Positions 38,515 to 47,542 of a stretch of 64,000 bases of DNA are shown here, in pieces. The notes beneath the pieces were generated by a model. It ran no database searches and was not told the DNA's origin. It was given only the letters and a program-made list of their open reading frames with translations. The translations under genes were made by a program, and so were the position numbers. The DNA is taken from assembly GCA_964560875.1 (NCBI GenBank), contig CAZLMW010000013.1, positions 1 through 64,000 of the forward strand, written 5' to 3'. This stretch comes from CAZLMW01 sp964560875 (GTDB taxonomy: Bacteria > Myxococcota_A > UBA9042). Every line of letters starts with the position of its first letter. Position 1 is the first letter of the stretch.

Positions 38515-40079
38515 TCGAGCGCTGGACGCGTCGCGGCCCGACTCGTTATCGACCGATCTCGCTGGTCGTCGCGCCGTTGGTTGCGTCGTTCGTCCTGTGC
38601 ACTGGCTCCCACGCCTTCGCGGGCGAGGTCGTCACCGTCAAGTTCCCCAACGGCAACCGCTACAAGGGCGAGACCAAAGACGGGCGCATGCACGGCAAAG
38701 GCACCCACTGGTGGAGAGACGGGCGCAAGTACGTCGGCGACTGGAAAGACGGCGCCATGCACGGCAAAGGTGTGCGCACCTGGCCGGACGGACGTCGCTA
38801 CGAAGGCGAGCTGCGCAAGAACCGGCAAAACGGCCAAGGCACCCACACGTGGCGCAACGGCGACGTCTATGTGGGCCAGTGGCGCGACGACAAGATGCAC
38901 GGCAAGGGCGCGTTCACCATCAAAAAGGGCGGCTCCTACGACGGCCAGTGGCGCGACGACAAGATGCACGGCAACGGCAAGCGAACGTTCGCCAACGGCT
39001 CTGTGTACGACGGGCAGATGCGCGACGATCACCCCCACGGCAAAGGCACCAAGCGGTGGCGCGACGGCCGCGTCTATACCGGCGATTTCGTGCGCGGCAA
39101 ACGAACCGGCAAAGGCAGCTGCACCTGGAAGTCGGGCAGCCGGTATGAAGGCCAGTGGCTCGCCGGCCAACCGCACGGCCAAGGCACCTGGAGATGGCCG
39201 AACAAGTCGACCTATCGCGGCGACTGGGTCAACGGCAAGCGGCACGGAAAAGGCCTGTTCACGTGGCCGTCCGGCGCGACTTTTGAGGGTGAGTTCAAGG
39301 CCGACAAGATGACCGGGCGGGGCAAACGCACGTTTCAGGGCGGCGCGGTCTACGTCGGCCACGTCAAAGATGGGGTCCCCCATGGCAAGGGCGCCAAGAC
39401 GTGGAAAAACGGTATGCGCTACGACGGCCAATGGCGGCGCGGCAAGATGCACGGACAGGGCCAACGAACGCTCGCCGACGGGGGCGTTTACAAGGGCGCT
39501 TTCAAGGACGGCTTGATGACCGGACGTGGCACCAAGACGTGGAAGTCGGGTGAGAGCTACAGCGGCGCCTGGAAAGACGGAATCATGCAGGGTCAGGGCA
39601 GCTACAAGTGGCGCAATGGCGACCGCTACAAAGGGCTGTTTCGGGCCGGAAAGCCGCACGGCAGAGGCGCCAAGACATTCGCCTCAGGCGGTTCCTATGT
39701 CGGCACGTTCAAAGCTGGCGTGATGACCGGGCGCGGCAAGCGCACATGGCCCAACGGAGACCGGTATGAGGGCGAGTTCGCGGCCAACGACAAGCACGGC
39801 CGCGGCATGTATCGCTGGAAGAACGGCGACGCGTACAAGGGCCGCTTCGACAAAGGCGTCAAGCACGGCAAGGGCAAACTGCGCTGGAAAGACGGCACCT
39901 GGTACGACGGCGACTGGGATCGCGGACAGATGCAGGGTCGCGGCAAGCGCACGTTTAAAGACGGCGCGGTCTACGTCGGCGCGTTTCGGGCCGGCAAGAT
40001 GCACGGCAAGGGCACGCTAACGCGCAAGGACGGCAGCAAGGTCAGCGGCCAGTGGCGCAACGACGAGCCCGTGAAGTAG
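38511..40079 (+). CDS. Secreted MORN-repeat protein (20 repeats)
   Basis: 522 residues from ATG 38511, which overlaps the previous stop. A signal peptide (LVVAPLVASFVLCTGSHAFA) precedes 20 complete MORN repeats of 23 residues (Y(x)G(x)W..G.MHGKG...W.(D/N)G) and a partial 21st. Almost no sequence lies outside the repeats. In bacteria such proteins are mostly periplasmic or surface scaffolds; the binding partner is unknown. Translational coupling with the DUF2330 gene suggests that both act together at the envelope. Converges with the next gene. Confidence 0.88.
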   Translation: MIERWTRRGPTRYRPISLVVAPLVASFVLCTGSHAFAGEVVTVKFPNGNRYKGETKDGRMHGKGTHWWRDGRKYVGDWKDGAMHGKGVRTWPDGRRYEGELRKNRQNGQGTHTWRNGDVYVGQWRDDKMHGKGAFTIKKGGSYDGQWRDDKMHGNGKRTFANGSVYDGQMRDDHPHGKGTKRWRDGRVYTGDFVRGKRTGKGSCTWKSGSRYEGQWLAGQPHGQGTWRWPNKSTYRGDWVNGKRHGKGLFTWPSGATFEGEFKADKMTGRGKRTFQGGAVYVGHVKDGVPHGKGAKTWKNGMRYDGQWRRGKMHGQGQRTLADGGVYKGAFKDGLMTGRGTKTWKSGESYSGAWKDGIMQGQGSYKWRNGDRYKGLFRAGKPHGRGAKTFASGGSYVGTFKAGVMTGRGKRTWPNGDRYEGEFAANDKHGRGMYRWKNGDAYKGRFDKGVKHGKGKLRWKDGTWYDGDWDRGQMQGRGKRTFKDGAVYVGAFRAGKMHGKGTLTRKDGSKVSGQWRNDEPVK

Positions 40080-40104
40080 GCAGGCTTGTACGTAGCCGGA
40101 TCGA

Positions 40105-42261
40105 TCAGCGCGACAGGCGCACGCCGTTGAAGTTGACCCCGAACTCGAACATGACGCGCGTCGTTGGCCCTTGGCCGAATGGGTCGGTGGCGATCGGTCG
40201 GTCGCTCGTCAGCCTGCCTTCCAGCCCGGCGTACAGGTAGAAGACATCGCCCTTGAGCGTTTTGCCGGCCGACCATGCGTTGTAGCCGTCGCGTTCGTCG
40301 TTTTGGGTCTTGCTGACGAAGTGGCGGTGGATCGCAAATCGCAGACCCCAGGCGCGGGGGAATGCCAGGCCTGCGTAGATGTCGACGACGTTGGGATCGG
40401 CGGACGCGCTGCTCGTTTCGGACTCGCTGTAGAGGCCCTGCCATTTCGCGTACCGCAGGCCCGCAAGGAACGTGAACCAGGGCACGAAGGGCGCGCTCGA
40501 GGACGCGTATCCCAGCTGCACAAATGCGCCGCCGCCGAGGCTCACATCGAGGCCGCCGGAAACTGTGGACGAACGCGCTTCGAAGCCGCCGACGCTGCCG
40601 GTGAAGTGCACGACACCGCCGAGCATCCAGCCGGTCCCGGGAAAGTCGACGGTGGCTTTGGTCCCACCGGAGCCGCTACGTCGATCTCCCTTGCGGTTGC
40701 TGGCGTTGGCGCCGTTGCGCTGGCCGGGATTGGTTTGTGCCGGGCCACTGTCGCTCGGCTGTTCGCCGGGTTGTTGACCGGGTTGTTGTCCGCCGGCGAC
40801 CGGTCGAGGTGGCTCCATAACCCCGTCTGCCGTCAAGCCAGGGGTCGTCTGAGCCGGAGTTGTCGCGACGGGCGCGGTCTGGCCAGGCTTGGCTGCCGGT
40901 TGGCTCGGCTTGGCGGGTTGCGTGGCAGCAGCGGCGACAGTTCGGGGTTTGGCCACCACGATGAGCTTTGGCAGCGCCGAATCGACCCGCAGGTGAACGC
41001 CGTTGCGCACGTAAATGAGCCCGCCTCGAACCCGATGGCCGCGCAACGCAAACTGCAGTCGATGCCAGCCCGGCGCGAGGTAGACGCGCAACGGAGAGAC
41101 CTTTGTTGCTTTGCCGTCGAGCCAGCTTTGGGCCCCCGGTGGCGCGCTGACGATGTCGACCCATGCGCCCTGGCCGGCGCCCGCGGGAATTGGCGCGGCT
41201 GCGGTCGCGTTGGTCGGCCAGATGCGGATGCGATTGAAGATGTCGCCGATCGCGTTGTCGTGCAGCTTCGTCAGGTCTGCGGCTGTCGCAGCTTCGAGCG
41301 ACGAGGTCCCGTCTTGTCCCATGTCGAGCGTGCGCCACAGCACCGTCTTGACCGAAAACCCGCCGCCCACGCGTCCAACGGTGGTCCCGATGGCCCAGCG
41401 CGCGCCGAGGCTTCGCGCGATCCCCAGCTTGCAGGAGAAGTCGCAGGCGCCAGCCGTTCCGCGTGCACTGACAAAGCGATTGAACGCCGCCACGCCGTGC
41501 ACCTTGCCCACCGATGCGGCCACAGCCTCGCGATGCGCGGCTTTGAGCATGGCCGTCGCCTGCAACGCGAGATCGCCACCCTGCACCCCATCGGGTGGCA
41601 AGACACAGACCCCGGCGAGCTTCTGTTGGGCGGCCTTCCTGCGCGCCGCGTCATCGGCGGCCTTGCGGGCCAGCGCATCTTTGGCGGCCTTCTCGGCGGC
41701 TTTCTGCGCGGCGACTGCTGCGGCTTTCTTTTGCGCTTCGAGGGCGGCGGCACGCTGTTCGGCCTTCGCGCGACCTGCCTGGGCTTCCTTGGCGGCCTGT
41801 TCGGCCTGCCGCCGTGCGTCGTCGTCTGCTTTTCGCTTGGCTTCGAGCTGCGCCGCGATCGACACGATGTGCTCGCGTGCGTCGGTTTTTCCGTCCTCGT
41901 TGTCCGAGATCGACAGGTACAGCTCAAAGAGCCCGCGGGCCTCAGCCAGCTTGCCGCCCATCTCCTTGCAGCGCGCTGCGTTGAACACTGCGGCCACGCT
42001 CTTCGACAGCCGATAGACCTTCATGAACAGGTCGGCGGCCTCTTCGTAGCGCTTGGCGCCAAACCGCTCCTTCGCGAGCTTGTGGTAGGCCTCTGCTTCG
42101 CCCAGCTGCTTGCGCGATGGTCGGCGCGCGTAGGCGTTGGTCGGCTGGAGCGAGGCAAGACCGAACGCCACGACCAAAGCTGCGCAGACCACCGAAGCGA
42201 TCGCATCAACGGAAGTGAAGCGGGCCATCTGGCGGCGCGGCGGTCGGAAAGGGGCATTCAT
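40105..42261 (-). CDS. TPR / coiled-coil / PEGA-like protein with C-terminal barrel
   Basis: 718 residues from ATG 42261 (an ATG at 42228 is an alternative). A hydrophobic signal-like segment (AIASVVCAALVVAFGLASLQ) is followed by a TPR region (YHKLAKERFGAKRYEEAADLF...), an Ala/Lys/Glu coiled coil (about 130-195), an unknown domain with CDFSCKLGIAR, a PEGA-like stretch (PPGAQSWLDGKATKVSPLRVYLAPG), Pro/Gln/Ala linkers, and about 190 residues of alternating strands ending FEFGVNFNGVRLSR that look like an outer-membrane barrel. It probably links periplasm and outer membrane; no enzyme motif. Divergent from the pseudo-cyclase operon. Confidence 0.75.
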   Translation of the reverse strand: MNAPFRPPRRQMARFTSVDAIASVVCAALVVAFGLASLQPTNAYARRPSRKQLGEAEAYHKLAKERFGAKRYEEAADLFMKVYRLSKSVAAVFNAARCKEMGGKLAEARGLFELYLSISDNEDGKTDAREHIVSIAAQLEAKRKADDDARRQAEQAAKEAQAGRAKAEQRAAALEAQKKAAAVAAQKAAEKAAKDALARKAADDAARRKAAQQKLAGVCVLPPDGVQGGDLALQATAMLKAAHREAVAASVGKVHGVAAFNRFVSARGTAGACDFSCKLGIARSLGARWAIGTTVGRVGGGFSVKTVLWRTLDMGQDGTSSLEAATAADLTKLHDNAIGDIFNRIRIWPTNATAAAPIPAGAGQGAWVDIVSAPPGAQSWLDGKATKVSPLRVYLAPGWHRLQFALRGHRVRGGLIYVRNGVHLRVDSALPKLIVVAKPRTVAAAATQPAKPSQPAAKPGQTAPVATTPAQTTPGLTADGVMEPPRPVAGGQQPGQQPGEQPSDSGPAQTNPGQRNGANASNRKGDRRSGSGGTKATVDFPGTGWMLGGVVHFTGSVGGFEARSSTVSGGLDVSLGGGAFVQLGYASSSAPFVPWFTFLAGLRYAKWQGLYSESETSSASADPNVVDIYAGLAFPRAWGLRFAIHRHFVSKTQNDERDGYNAWSAGKTLKGDVFYLYAGLEGRLTSDRPIATDPFGQGPTTRVMFEFGVNFNGVRLSR

Positions 42262-42403
42262 CACGACGGGTGCAGCATAGTAAGCACGCGCAAAACGACA
42301 ACTCCCGGCCGCGATCCATTCGCCGCGCCGTCCCGATCCGTGGACACGCAACGCGTCTGCATTCATGCTGACGAGCGCGCCGCGCGGAGGATCGACCCGC
42401 CCC

Positions 42404-44665
42404 ATGAACGGCTCCCGTCCCGATCGGTTGCGCGACGTTCGCGCGTTCGTGCCGGTTCATGCTCGCTGGCGGCTGGCAGACCAGGGCGCGATCCCGTCAG
42501 CTCGCCACCAAGACCAGATCGACGCCGCCGCCGTGTGCATCGAAGTCAATGGCTGGACGGCATTGGTCCGGCGTGCTTGTGCCGATCCGACGATCGTGGT
42601 CGAAACCGCCCAACGCATCGAATCCGCAACCGCCCAGCTGGTTTCCGCGGTCGCTTCCGAGGGCGGCGACATCATTCACCTGTGCGCCGGACGAATCGTC
42701 GCTCTGTGGCGCGACGAGACCTGGGCTCTTGCCGTCGCTCGGGCGACCAGCGGCGCGCTGTCGGCGCTCGAAAAACTGGGTGAGGCCAGCCACACAGCAG
42801 GCACCAAGCTCGTCGGTCGCGCCACGGTCAGCGCTGGGGAAGTTGCCCTCAACACGGTCGGCGGCGCCGGCGACCATTGGCTGTGCGCGATCACCGGTGC
42901 ACCGATCGCCGAGCTGGTCGATCCCGCACAACGAGCCCGTGACGGCGAGGTGCTTCTGCGCGCGTCGGCTGCGGCTCACATCGGCGATATCGTGCGCGGC
43001 GATCCCCTGCCAGGTGGCGCGCTGCGCGTCGTCGAACTCGCTCCTCGGCCTCGGCGCGAGGCCCTTCACGGCCCGACAATGGTCGGCGGTGAGGCGCGAT
43101 CGCTGCTCCGGTTCGTTCATCCGCTGGTCGCGCGCGCACTCGACGATGGTCGCCTCCCTGAGCCGATCGCCCGCGAAAGCACCGTCGTCGCGGTCCGCCT
43201 CATCGACCTGCGTCCCGACACCGATGTCGGTGCGCTGCAGCGCGTTGTGGCCGATCTCCAACGGCAGGCTCAACGCCTCGGAGGCACGGTCTTGCGGGTC
43301 CGCATCGAGGCCGACGGCGCCTACCTCGCGGCTGAATTCGACGGCCCGCATCGCGATGAGACAACGGCCATGGCGGTGCTCGCTGCCCGCGCTATGCTTG
43401 GCGTCCCGGGCCTCAAATCGCGCTGCAACGCTGCGGTAGCAACCGGTCCGGCCATGCGCCTGGTCGTCGGGAGCCGCTCGCGCCGTGCGTTGACCCAGCT
43501 CGGTGGTTTGCTGCGCCGGGCGATCGCGATGACACGACACGACGATGGGCTCGTAGTTGATGCCGCCACAGAAGGCGCCGCATCTACGTGGCTGCGCTTT
43601 GAGCGGCGCCCGGACATGCAGATGGGCGGCCTCTTCGAACGCTTCGAAACCCACCGGTTGCTCGGTCGCAAGACCCCGCCAACGGCGGACCTGCCGCTGC
43701 CCCCAGAACCCGCAACAGCCGACGCGATCGCGGCCATGCTCGCCGACGTCGCCGATCGCAATGGGCGCTTCTCAGCCTTCGCGGTCGAGGAGGGCGCCGA
43801 ACTCGATGTGACCGCCCAGCTTCGCGCCGCACTCGAAGCCGGCGGCGCGGAGTTTGTCAGCAGCTACTGCGTCTTCGCCGACCGTTTCGCGCCTTTCGGG
43901 GCGTGGCGAAGGTTGTATCGGACGTGGATTGTCGAGTCCGAAACCGGCTCCCAATATGCCGAGTTGGCCACACGCGACGGGCCGGCAACACACGACGGGC
44001 CGGCGTTGACGGCTTGGTGGCTTGGCCGGCTCCGTATGCGATGCGAACTACGCCCCCTCGTCGTGGTGTTCACCAACGGCCTGGCGATGGATAGCGCCTC
44101 ATGGCAGCTGGCCCGTGGCCTCACCTCGTGGCTCGACGGGTTGCAGATCATCGTCACCGGCCCGGCCGACTCTCCCGACAGACCGCGCCGCTGGCTGACC
44201 GAGGCGTCCGATATCAACGAGGCATCGGACCGCTGGCGTGGCATCGCCGCTGCCGGTCATCCCCACGCGGGTCCCCCCGAAAAGTGGCCCGAAATGGCTG
44301 ATAAAGCGCTCATCGCCGGTGCGCACATCGAAGCCCTCGAGCTCCTGCGCGCAGCCGTCGACCGATTCGAGCGCGCCGGGCACCGGTCCGAGCTGGCCGA
44401 CGCCTCTCTGCGCCTGGCCGACGCGCTCGAAACGCTGGGCCGCCCCGACGAATCCCTCGCGGTTTGCCAGGCCGCCCTGGACGCGCTCGGTCGCAATGTC
44501 ATGTCCGGACAGAGCACGCCGCGAAGGTTGCTCCGCATCACCGATCGCATCACCAAGATGAGCGGCAACGAACACACGCGTCGCGAAGAAGCCCTCGCCG
44601 CGCGGTTGCAACAGCGCATCGCCGCGTCGCACGATTTGCCGCAACCCTCTCGAGGCCGCCGATGA
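42404..44665 (+). CDS. Catalytically degenerate soluble-adenylyl-cyclase-like protein (two cyclase, NTPase, TPR)
   Basis: 753 residues from ATG 42404, which has GGAGGA 10 bases upstream (ATG 42365 lacks one). The order resembles eukaryotic ADCY10 and bacterial relatives: first cyclase-like domain (about 35-190), second cyclase-like domain (about 245-385), an NTPase-like region (about 420-590) and TPR helices. All active sites look lost: the metal Asp in IEVNGWTAL is Glu, that in CAGRIVALW is Arg, and the P-loop position reads EEGAELDVTAQL. It overlaps the next gene as ATGA. Likely a regulatory pseudoenzyme for the partner cyclase or kinase. Confidence 0.75.
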   Translation: MNGSRPDRLRDVRAFVPVHARWRLADQGAIPSARHQDQIDAAAVCIEVNGWTALVRRACADPTIVVETAQRIESATAQLVSAVASEGGDIIHLCAGRIVALWRDETWALAVARATSGALSALEKLGEASHTAGTKLVGRATVSAGEVALNTVGGAGDHWLCAITGAPIAELVDPAQRARDGEVLLRASAAAHIGDIVRGDPLPGGALRVVELAPRPRREALHGPTMVGGEARSLLRFVHPLVARALDDGRLPEPIARESTVVAVRLIDLRPDTDVGALQRVVADLQRQAQRLGGTVLRVRIEADGAYLAAEFDGPHRDETTAMAVLAARAMLGVPGLKSRCNAAVATGPAMRLVVGSRSRRALTQLGGLLRRAIAMTRHDDGLVVDAATEGAASTWLRFERRPDMQMGGLFERFETHRLLGRKTPPTADLPLPPEPATADAIAAMLADVADRNGRFSAFAVEEGAELDVTAQLRAALEAGGAEFVSSYCVFADRFAPFGAWRRLYRTWIVESETGSQYAELATRDGPATHDGPALTAWWLGRLRMRCELRPLVVVFTNGLAMDSASWQLARGLTSWLDGLQIIVTGPADSPDRPRRWLTEASDINEASDRWRGIAAAGHPHAGPPEKWPEMADKALIAGAHIEALELLRAAVDRFERAGHRSELADASLRLADALETLGRPDESLAVCQAALDALGRNVMSGQSTPRRLLRITDRITKMSGNEHTRREEALAARLQQRIAASHDLPQPSRGRR

Positions 44666-45699
44666 ATCGACTCCTGCGTCGCCAGCTCAAGAAACACCTC
44701 CAGATCCGCGATCCAGAAGCCATCCCGGCCGACCTGCAGCGATTCGTCGACGCCATCAACGAGGCCTACGACGGCGCCGATGCCCACATCGCCCGCACCC
44801 AGCGGTCGCTCGAGTTGGCGTCCGACGAACTGCTGCAACGCAATCACGCGCTGCAGGAACAGAAGCAGCAACTCGAAACCACGCTGGCCAAGCTCGAACA
44901 AACCCAAGCGCAGCTCATCGCAAATGAAAAACTCGCGTCCCTCGGTGCCCTGACGGCCGGCATCGCCCACGAGATCAAGAACCCGCTCAACTTCATCAAC
45001 AACTTCGCGGATCTCATCGTCGAACTCGCCCAGGAGGCGCACGAGATCATCAGCGAGTCGGGCGACGAGGTCAGCGGTGAGACGCTCGAAGAGGTCCTCG
45101 AGCTCTTCGAAATGATGAGTGGCAACGCCGAGAAGATCGCCCACCACGGCCGGCGCGCCGACGGTGTCGTCCGGGGCATGCTCGATCACTCGCGCGGCAC
45201 CTCGGGGGAACGCGAACCGACGGATATCAATACGTTGCTCGAGGAGTACGTGAGCTTGGCGTTTCACGGCATGCGCGCTAAGGAACCCTCGTTCAACATC
45301 ACGTTGCAGTGCGAGTACGGAGAGAATCTGCCGCGTATCAATGCGGTCAATCGCGACCTCAGCCGAGCCTTTCTCAACATCATCAACAACGGCATGTACG
45401 CGACCCACAAGAGGCGCCAGAAAGCCGCTCCCGACTATGCTCCCGCCCTCTCCGTGCAAACCGAACGAACCGGCGATGCCGTGCGCATCCAGATCTCTGA
45501 CAACGGCCGAGGAATGCCCGAGAATGTGCTGAGTCGTATCTTCGAACCGTTCTTCACGACCAAGCCAACAGGCGAAGGAACCGGTTTGGGATTGTCGATT
45601 ACGCACGATATTATTGCGCAACAGCACGGCGGCGCGATCGACGTGCAAAGCGAACCTGGCGTGGGAACAACCTTCACGTTGACGCTCCCGTCGTCGTAG
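44662..45699 (+). CDS. Cytoplasmic sensor histidine kinase
   Basis: 345 residues with no membrane segment. Residues about 40-95 form a coiled coil. The phospho-acceptor H103 is in GIAHEIKNPLNFINNF, followed by N box NIINNGMYA, G1 DNGRGMP, F box FEPFFTTKP and G2 GTGLGLSI. It overlaps the pseudo-cyclase stop (ATGA) and is followed after 33 bases by the two-receiver cyclase, its probable target. Its input is unknown; the pseudo-cyclase or another coiled-coil partner could supply it. Confidence 0.93.
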   Translation: MNRLLRRQLKKHLQIRDPEAIPADLQRFVDAINEAYDGADAHIARTQRSLELASDELLQRNHALQEQKQQLETTLAKLEQTQAQLIANEKLASLGALTAGIAHEIKNPLNFINNFADLIVELAQEAHEIISESGDEVSGETLEEVLELFEMMSGNAEKIAHHGRRADGVVRGMLDHSRGTSGEREPTDINTLLEEYVSLAFHGMRAKEPSFNITLQCEYGENLPRINAVNRDLSRAFLNIINNGMYATHKRRQKAAPDYAPALSVQTERTGDAVRIQISDNGRGMPENVLSRIFEPFFTTKPTGEGTGLGLSITHDIIAQQHGGAIDVQSEPGVGTTFTLTLPSS

Positions 45700-45732
45700 C
45701 ATCGCCCCAAAACCAGACCAGGATTGCCCCAC

Positions 45733-47520
45733 ATGACGCTCGCCCGTCGCATTCTCATCGTGGACAACGAGCCACACATCGAGCCCCTGTGCACGCAGCG
45801 GTTTCGCCGAGAACTGCGCAAGGGACTGGTGCAACTCCACTTCGCATTTGATGCCGAACAAGCGATCGAAGCGCTCACCCAGCCGCCTACGTTCGACATT
45901 GTCGTCATCCTTTCGGACATCAACTTGCCGGGCATCAGCGGCTTGGAGCTGCTCGAATTCGTCAAGGGCGCCCAGCCCAACATGCCGGTGTTCTTGCTCA
46001 ACGAACAAGCCGATCGAGCCGACGCTGCCCGTGCACTCGGCGTCGCAGGTTTGATCGACAAGCCGCTGGATTTTTCGGCGTTCAAGAGCCTCATCCTCGC
46101 TACGGCGGTGCGGCTGCCGATGGTCGAAGGCGGCCACGAGCGTCCCAAGCGCTCCACAATTCGGCGCAGCATCGGCATGCGGCGGCTCAAGAAGCGAAAA
46201 CGCGGCGCTTTCGCGACCACCCAGGAGCTGCGGGACCTGCGCTTGCGGATGGAGCAAAACCGCATCAAGCGCGACACCGCCCGGCACTCGATGCAGATGG
46301 TCCGCGAGGCCTTCGACACCCCAATCGACCAGCCCGCCTCCGCGGCGCCAGCGGCCGTCATTCGAGCAGCCAGTGCGGCCGATCCCAGCCCGGCCAGCAT
46401 CCCGGCGACACACACATCCGGGACCGCCGACTCTTCCGACGAAGAGGCGGGCGAGCTGGTCGAAGAACAGGCTGCCGTAGTCTTGGTCGTCGATGATGAG
46501 ACCGACGTCGAGCGCCTGATTCGCCAGAAATTCCGCCGTCGCATCCGCAGCGGAGAGCTGCTGTTTCACTTCGCGCACAACGGCGCCGAGGGCCTCGAGC
46601 TCGTTCAGCAAACGCCCGAGATCGAGATGGTGCTGTCCGACATCAACATGCCGGTCATGGACGGCATCACGATGGTCGAGAAAATCCACGCCATCAAACC
46701 CAAGATCAAGTGCGTGATCGTCAGCGCATACGGCGACATGCGCAATATCCGGGCAGCCATGAACCGCGGCGCCTTCGATTTCCTGACCAAGCCGATCCAG
46801 TTCGACGACCTGGCCATCACGATGGACAAGACGCTCGATGTCGTGCGCACCGAAAAAGAGCGCGACCGGGCGATGCGCGACAACGAGATCCTGCGCATGT
46901 ACGTCGACGACAGCGTGCTCAGCTACCACAAGGTCGAAGATGCCCAGCTGCGCCAAGGCGGCATCAAAGTCGAGGGCACCGTTTGTTTCATCGACATCTG
47001 CGGGTTCACAACGCTCTGTGAGACCCACGAACCCGGCCGCGTCTTCGCACTCCTCAACCACTACTTCGACGAGATTGTCGCCGAAATCACCGCGGCCAAT
47101 GGCTGGGTCGATAAATTCGTCGGCGACGCGGTCATGGCCGTATTCCGCGGCGAACATCACCGACTCCGCGCTGTCGAAGCGGCTCTTCGGGCCCGGACAA
47201 GGATCCAGAATATCCAGACGGCGACGCAAGAGGATTTCGGCTTTTCGCCCAATGTTTCCATCGGTTTGCACAGCGGCGAAATGGTCGCGGGCAACCTCGG
47301 CAGCAGCAACCTGAACCGCTACGACTTCTCGGTCATCGGCGACGCCGTCAACACCGCTGCGCGCCTCGAGAGCAAAGCCAAGGCCGGCGAGATCCTCATC
47401 AGCGCGCCCGTCGCCAACGTGGTCGGCTGCCGCTATTACCTGGTCGAAAAGGGCCCGTTGCCGCTCAAAGGTAAGCGCGAGCCGATGCCGACCTTCAACG
47501 TGCTCACCACGCGCGACTGA
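45733..47520 (+). CDS. Response regulator with two receiver domains and a class III adenylate cyclase
   Basis: 595 residues. REC1 (1-125) has VDNEP, ILSDINLPG and DKPLD; a long linker follows. REC2 (about 255-375) has VVDDE, VLSDINMP and LTKPIQ. After a coiled linker, the cyclase domain (about 410-595) retains both metal Asp (CFIDICGF and FVGDAVMAVF), the substrate Lys in VDKFVGD, and the Asn/Arg pair in DAVNTAARLES. So it should be an active cAMP-forming (or cGMP) enzyme, switched by the kinase at 44662. ATG 45733 has AGGA upstream; TTG 45724 is less likely. Confidence 0.9.
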   Translation: MTLARRILIVDNEPHIEPLCTQRFRRELRKGLVQLHFAFDAEQAIEALTQPPTFDIVVILSDINLPGISGLELLEFVKGAQPNMPVFLLNEQADRADAARALGVAGLIDKPLDFSAFKSLILATAVRLPMVEGGHERPKRSTIRRSIGMRRLKKRKRGAFATTQELRDLRLRMEQNRIKRDTARHSMQMVREAFDTPIDQPASAAPAAVIRAASAADPSPASIPATHTSGTADSSDEEAGELVEEQAAVVLVVDDETDVERLIRQKFRRRIRSGELLFHFAHNGAEGLELVQQTPEIEMVLSDINMPVMDGITMVEKIHAIKPKIKCVIVSAYGDMRNIRAAMNRGAFDFLTKPIQFDDLAITMDKTLDVVRTEKERDRAMRDNEILRMYVDDSVLSYHKVEDAQLRQGGIKVEGTVCFIDICGFTTLCETHEPGRVFALLNHYFDEIVAEITAANGWVDKFVGDAVMAVFRGEHHRLRAVEAALRARTRIQNIQTATQEDFGFSPNVSIGLHSGEMVAGNLGSSNLNRYDFSVIGDAVNTAARLESKAKAGEILISAPVANVVGCRYYLVEKGPLPLKGKREPMPTFNVLTTRD

Positions 47521-47542
47521 TCGGTTCGTCCGCTGGCTCTGA

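Noticed and set aside
40171..42783. 870-codon plus-strand frame over the TPR/PEGA gene
   Set aside because: Arg/Ala/Gly-rich shadow with no signal or motif; it also runs over the start of the pseudo-cyclase gene.
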